Below are positions 4,814 to 7,492 of a stretch of DNA of 7,492 bases, piece after piece. Below the pieces are notes generated by a model. It saw nothing but the letters and a program-made list of their open reading frames with translations. It was not told the origin of the DNA and did not search any database. This stretch comes from Phycisphaerales bacterium UBA7812 (lineage in GTDB: Bacteria > Planctomycetota > Phycisphaerae > Phycisphaerales > UBA1924). Within the stretch, counting starts at the first letter, position 1. Each line of letters starts with the position of its first letter. The stretch is taken from assembly GCA_002480345.1 (NCBI GenBank), contig DLBY01000136.1:2561-10052 (forward strand). The letters are read 5' to 3'. The position numbers and the translations under genes were made by a program.

Positions 4814-7492
4814 ATGAAGATCCAACGCAAGTTCACCAAGGATGGTCAGAACCCGTTCGACACCGTCAACTGGACGACGCGGTCGAGCAAGATCAGCAAC
4901 CCCGACGGCACGGTCGTCTTCGAGATGCCCGATGCGGAGGTGCCCGAGACCTGGTCGCAGCTCGCGACCGACATCATGGTCTCCAAGTACTTTCGCAAGG
5001 CGGGCGTCCCCGAGGACGGCGGCGAGAACGGGCTGCCGGCGCCGGGGTTCGATCCCGCGTCCGCCGATGAGGTCCGCACGGGGCCCGAAAAATCCGCGAG
5101 GCAGGTCATCCACCGCCTCGCGGGGTGCTGGAAGCACTGGGGAGAGAGCCACGGCTACTTCGACAGCCACAAGGACGCACAGGCGTTCTATGACGAACTC
5201 GCGTACATGATGACGCACCAGATGTGCGCGCCCAACAGCCCCCAGTGGTTCAACACCGGGCTCAACTGGGCGTACGGCATCAACGGCCCCGCGCAGGGGC
5301 ACTGGGTCGCGGACCACGCGACCGGTGAGCTCAAGCTCGCCGAGGACGCCTACACCCACCCCCAGCCGCACGCGTGCTTCATCCAGTCGATCGATGACGA
5401 CCTCGTCGGGCCCGGCGGGATCATGGACCTGTGGACCCGCGAGGCGCGGCTGTTCAAGTACGGCTCGGGCACGGGGACCAACTTCAGCAACCTCCGCGCC
5501 GAGAACGAGCCGCTGAGCGGGGGCGGAAAGTCATCGGGCCTGATGAGTTGGCTCAAGATCGGCGACCGCGCCGCCGCGGCGATCAAGAGCGGCGGGACGA
5601 CGCGTCGCGCCGCGAAGATGGTCTGCCTCGACATGGATCACCCTGACATCGAGGCCTTCGTGAACTGGAAGGTCCGTGAGGAGATCAAGGTCGCCGCGAT
5701 GGTGGAGGGGTTCAAGAAGATCGCGGGCGAGAAGGCCAGCGACCTGGACACCGAGACGATCGGGGAGACCGCGAGCCGCCTGGGCCTCCGCCTCGACTAC
5801 GACTTCAACGGGGAGTCCTACACCACCGTCAGCGGGCAGAACTCCAACAACTCCGTCCGCATCCCGGATTCGTTCTTCGACGCCGTCGACAAGGGCGAGA
5901 CCTGGAAGACGACCTACCGCACGACAGGCGAGACCGCGAGCGAGCACGACGCGAAGAAGCTCTGGGACGACATCGCCTACGCCGCGTGGCGGTGCGCCGA
6001 CCCCGGCGTGCAGTACGACACGACGATCAACGCGTGGCACACCTGCCCCAGCGCCGGGCGCATCAACGCGTCCAACCCCTGCAGCGAGTACATGTTCCTC
6101 GACAACACCGCGTGCAACCTCGCGTCGCTGAATGTCATGAAGTTCTACGACAGCGAGACGCGCACCTTCGATGTCGAGCGGTTCGAGCACGCGATCGATA
6201 TCTGGACCATGGTCCTCGAGATCAGCGTCCTGATGGCCGCCTTCCCGAGCAAGCAGATCGCTGAGCTCAGCTGGAAGTACCGCACGCTGGGCCTGGGATA
6301 CGCCAACCTCGGCGCGATGCTCATGCAGGCGGGCATTCCCTACGACAGCGACGAGGGACGCGCCATCTGCGCCTGCCTCACCGGCATCCTCACCGGGCGG
6401 TCCTACCGCATGTCCGCCGAGATGGCGGGCGAGCACGGCCCCTTCGCGGGCTACGAGGATGACAAGGAGAACATGCTCCGCGTCGTCCGCAACCACCGCC
6501 TCGCCGCCCACGGCGAGGCCCGCGATTCGGGCAAGTACGAGAACCTCCGCATCACGCCCGTCCCCATCGATCACGGGCTGATCGAATCGGGCAAGGTCCC
6601 GCTCGCCAACGCCCGCGCCCTGCTCACCCATGCCACCAAGGCCTGGGACGACGCCTACACGCTGGGCACCAAGCACGGCTACCGCAACGCGCAGACCACC
6701 GTCATCGCGCCCACCGGCACGATCGGGCTGCTCATGGATTGCGACACGACGGGCGTCGAGCCCGATTTCGCGCTCGTCAAGTTCAAGAAGCTCGCGGGGG
6801 GCGGCTACTTCAAGATCGCCAACAACTCGGTCGAGCCCGCCCTCAGGGCGATGGGCTACTCGCCAGACCAGATCGCCGAGATCCTCGAGTACCTGCTCGG
6901 TGCGCTCACGCTCGATGTCCCCATGCCCGCGGGAGACAGCGGCGAGGAGCTGGGCATCACGGAAGGCATGACCTTCGCCCAATGGCTCACCACCCGCGGC
7001 GCGACCGAGGAGGACCTCGCGAAGATCACCGCGCAGCTCGCGGGCGTCTTCGAGCTCAAGTTTGCCTTCAGCGCCTGGGGGCTCGGCGACGAGACACTCG
7101 CCCGCCTCGGGATCGATGCCGAGAAGGCGAAGGCGGACTTCAGCTTCAACGGTCTCCGCGCCCTGGGCCTCTCCCCGACCCAGGCGGAGGAACTCAACCG
7201 GCGCGTCTGCGGCACCCAGACCGTCGAGGGCGCGCCCCACCTGCTCGACGAGCACCTCCCGGTCTTCGACTGCGCCAACACCTGCGGCAAGATCGGCACC
7301 CGCTACATCGCGCCCGAGGGGCACATCCGAATGATGGCCGCCGCCCAGCCTTTCATCACCGGCGCGATCAGCAAGACGATCAACCTGCCCCACGACGCGA
7401 GCGTGGACGACATCAAGTCCGCCTACCGCCTCTCGTGGGAACTGGGCCTCAAGGCCAACGCGCTCTACCGCGACGGCTGCAAGCTCAGCCAG
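4814..7492 (+). CDS. nrdJ: Adenosylcobalamin-dependent (class II) ribonucleotide reductase, C-terminus off the window
   Basis: The enzyme reduces ribonucleotides to deoxyribonucleotides in the cytosol, with coenzyme B12 as radical source and hence no oxygen requirement. The 893 codons seen match the large (about 1,200-residue) vitamin B12-dependent NrdJ type. Motifs: APNSPQWFN (139-147); HACFIQS (186-192) with the first redox Cys at 188; KYGSGTGTNFSNLR (215-228); EPLSGGGKSSG (232-242); NPCSEY (421-426) with the presumed thiyl-radical Cys 423 and Glu 425; second redox Cys 434, at the usual 11-residue spacing; TVIAPTGTIG (629-638) and MMAAAQPFITGAISKTINLP (840-859). No frameshift is seen. The C-terminal tail with its re-reducing cysteine pair should lie beyond the window. 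The ATG at 4814 has only a modest AAGGG site 11 nt upstream. No cobalamin-riboswitch motif is visible in the 101-nt gap after dcd, so expression may depend on the upstream promoter. Confidence 0.97.
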   Translation, partial: MKIQRKFTKDGQNPFDTVNWTTRSSKISNPDGTVVFEMPDAEVPETWSQLATDIMVSKYFRKAGVPEDGGENGLPAPGFDPASADEVRTGPEKSARQVIHRLAGCWKHWGESHGYFDSHKDAQAFYDELAYMMTHQMCAPNSPQWFNTGLNWAYGINGPAQGHWVADHATGELKLAEDAYTHPQPHACFIQSIDDDLVGPGGIMDLWTREARLFKYGSGTGTNFSNLRAENEPLSGGGKSSGLMSWLKIGDRAAAAIKSGGTTRRAAKMVCLDMDHPDIEAFVNWKVREEIKVAAMVEGFKKIAGEKASDLDTETIGETASRLGLRLDYDFNGESYTTVSGQNSNNSVRIPDSFFDAVDKGETWKTTYRTTGETASEHDAKKLWDDIAYAAWRCADPGVQYDTTINAWHTCPSAGRINASNPCSEYMFLDNTACNLASLNVMKFYDSETRTFDVERFEHAIDIWTMVLEISVLMAAFPSKQIAELSWKYRTLGLGYANLGAMLMQAGIPYDSDEGRAICACLTGILTGRSYRMSAEMAGEHGPFAGYEDDKENMLRVVRNHRLAAHGEARDSGKYENLRITPVPIDHGLIESGKVPLANARALLTHATKAWDDAYTLGTKHGYRNAQTTVIAPTGTIGLLMDCDTTGVEPDFALVKFKKLAGGGYFKIANNSVEPALRAMGYSPDQIAEILEYLLGALTLDVPMPAGDSGEELGITEGMTFAQWLTTRGATEEDLAKITAQLAGVFELKFAFSAWGLGDETLARLGIDAEKAKADFSFNGLRALGLSPTQAEELNRRVCGTQTVEGAPHLLDEHLPVFDCANTCGKIGTRYIAPEGHIRMMAAAQPFITGAISKTINLPHDASVDDIKSAYRLSWELGLKANALYRDGCKLSQ

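Noticed and set aside
3534..4814. Long open frames on both strands across 3399-4814 suggesting a gene in the hairpin region
   Set aside because: Their products before 4140 are Arg-, Gly- and Pro-rich with no domain, and several frames stay open at once, as expected by chance at this G+C. Stem-loop density argues for RNA instead.
5531..7393. 620-codon open frame on the minus strand, opposite nrdJ
   Set aside because: It lies wholly antisense to a gene with clear family motifs. Its product is repetitive and rich in Asp, Glu, Val, Leu and Arg, typical of antisense frames in high-GC genes.

Overview
The window is high in G+C and strongly codon-biased. It carries four recognisable bacterial genes in two divergent blocks, separated by a long non-coding stretch of about 1.05 kb. 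A lipoprotein combining FlgI-like and HEAT-repeat regions, a B12-dependent ribonucleotide reductase, a 190-residue dCTP deaminase and an SMC with lineage-specific insertions together suggest a high-GC planctomycete, perhaps of the Phycisphaerae. This assignment is an inference; there is no rRNA or other marker to settle it.

Left block (minus strand): the N-terminal 294 codons of smc run off the left edge. Upstream of it, and transcribed in the same direction, lies a 672-residue FlgI-domain lipoprotein gene with a HEAT-like repeat block in its middle. A weak terminator-like hairpin lies between the two genes.

Centre (3087-4139): no convincing protein gene. From about 3300 to 3560 the G+C falls to roughly half, against about 70% beyond 3600. 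This part holds DnaA-box-like 9-mers, small inverted repeats and a plausible plus-strand promoter at 3535-3562. From the predicted start (about 3570) to the Shine-Dalgarno site of dcd, the sequence is packed with perfectly complementary stem-loops: stems of 6-10 bp with loops of 3-11 nt, a three-way junction and a set of mutually exclusive hairpins. It is probably a large structured RNA, either a long 5' leader of dcd or an independent or processed ncRNA. It matches no RNA family I can recognise and is the most interesting part of the window.

Right block (plus strand): dcd (complete) and nrdJ (893 codons, running off the right edge), 101 nt apart. Both supply DNA precursors: Dcd makes dUTP from dCTP on the route to dTMP, and NrdJ makes deoxyribonucleotides without oxygen dependence, using adenosylcobalamin. 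They may be co-transcribed from the promoter ahead of the structured RNA, which would place the RNA where it could control deoxynucleotide supply.
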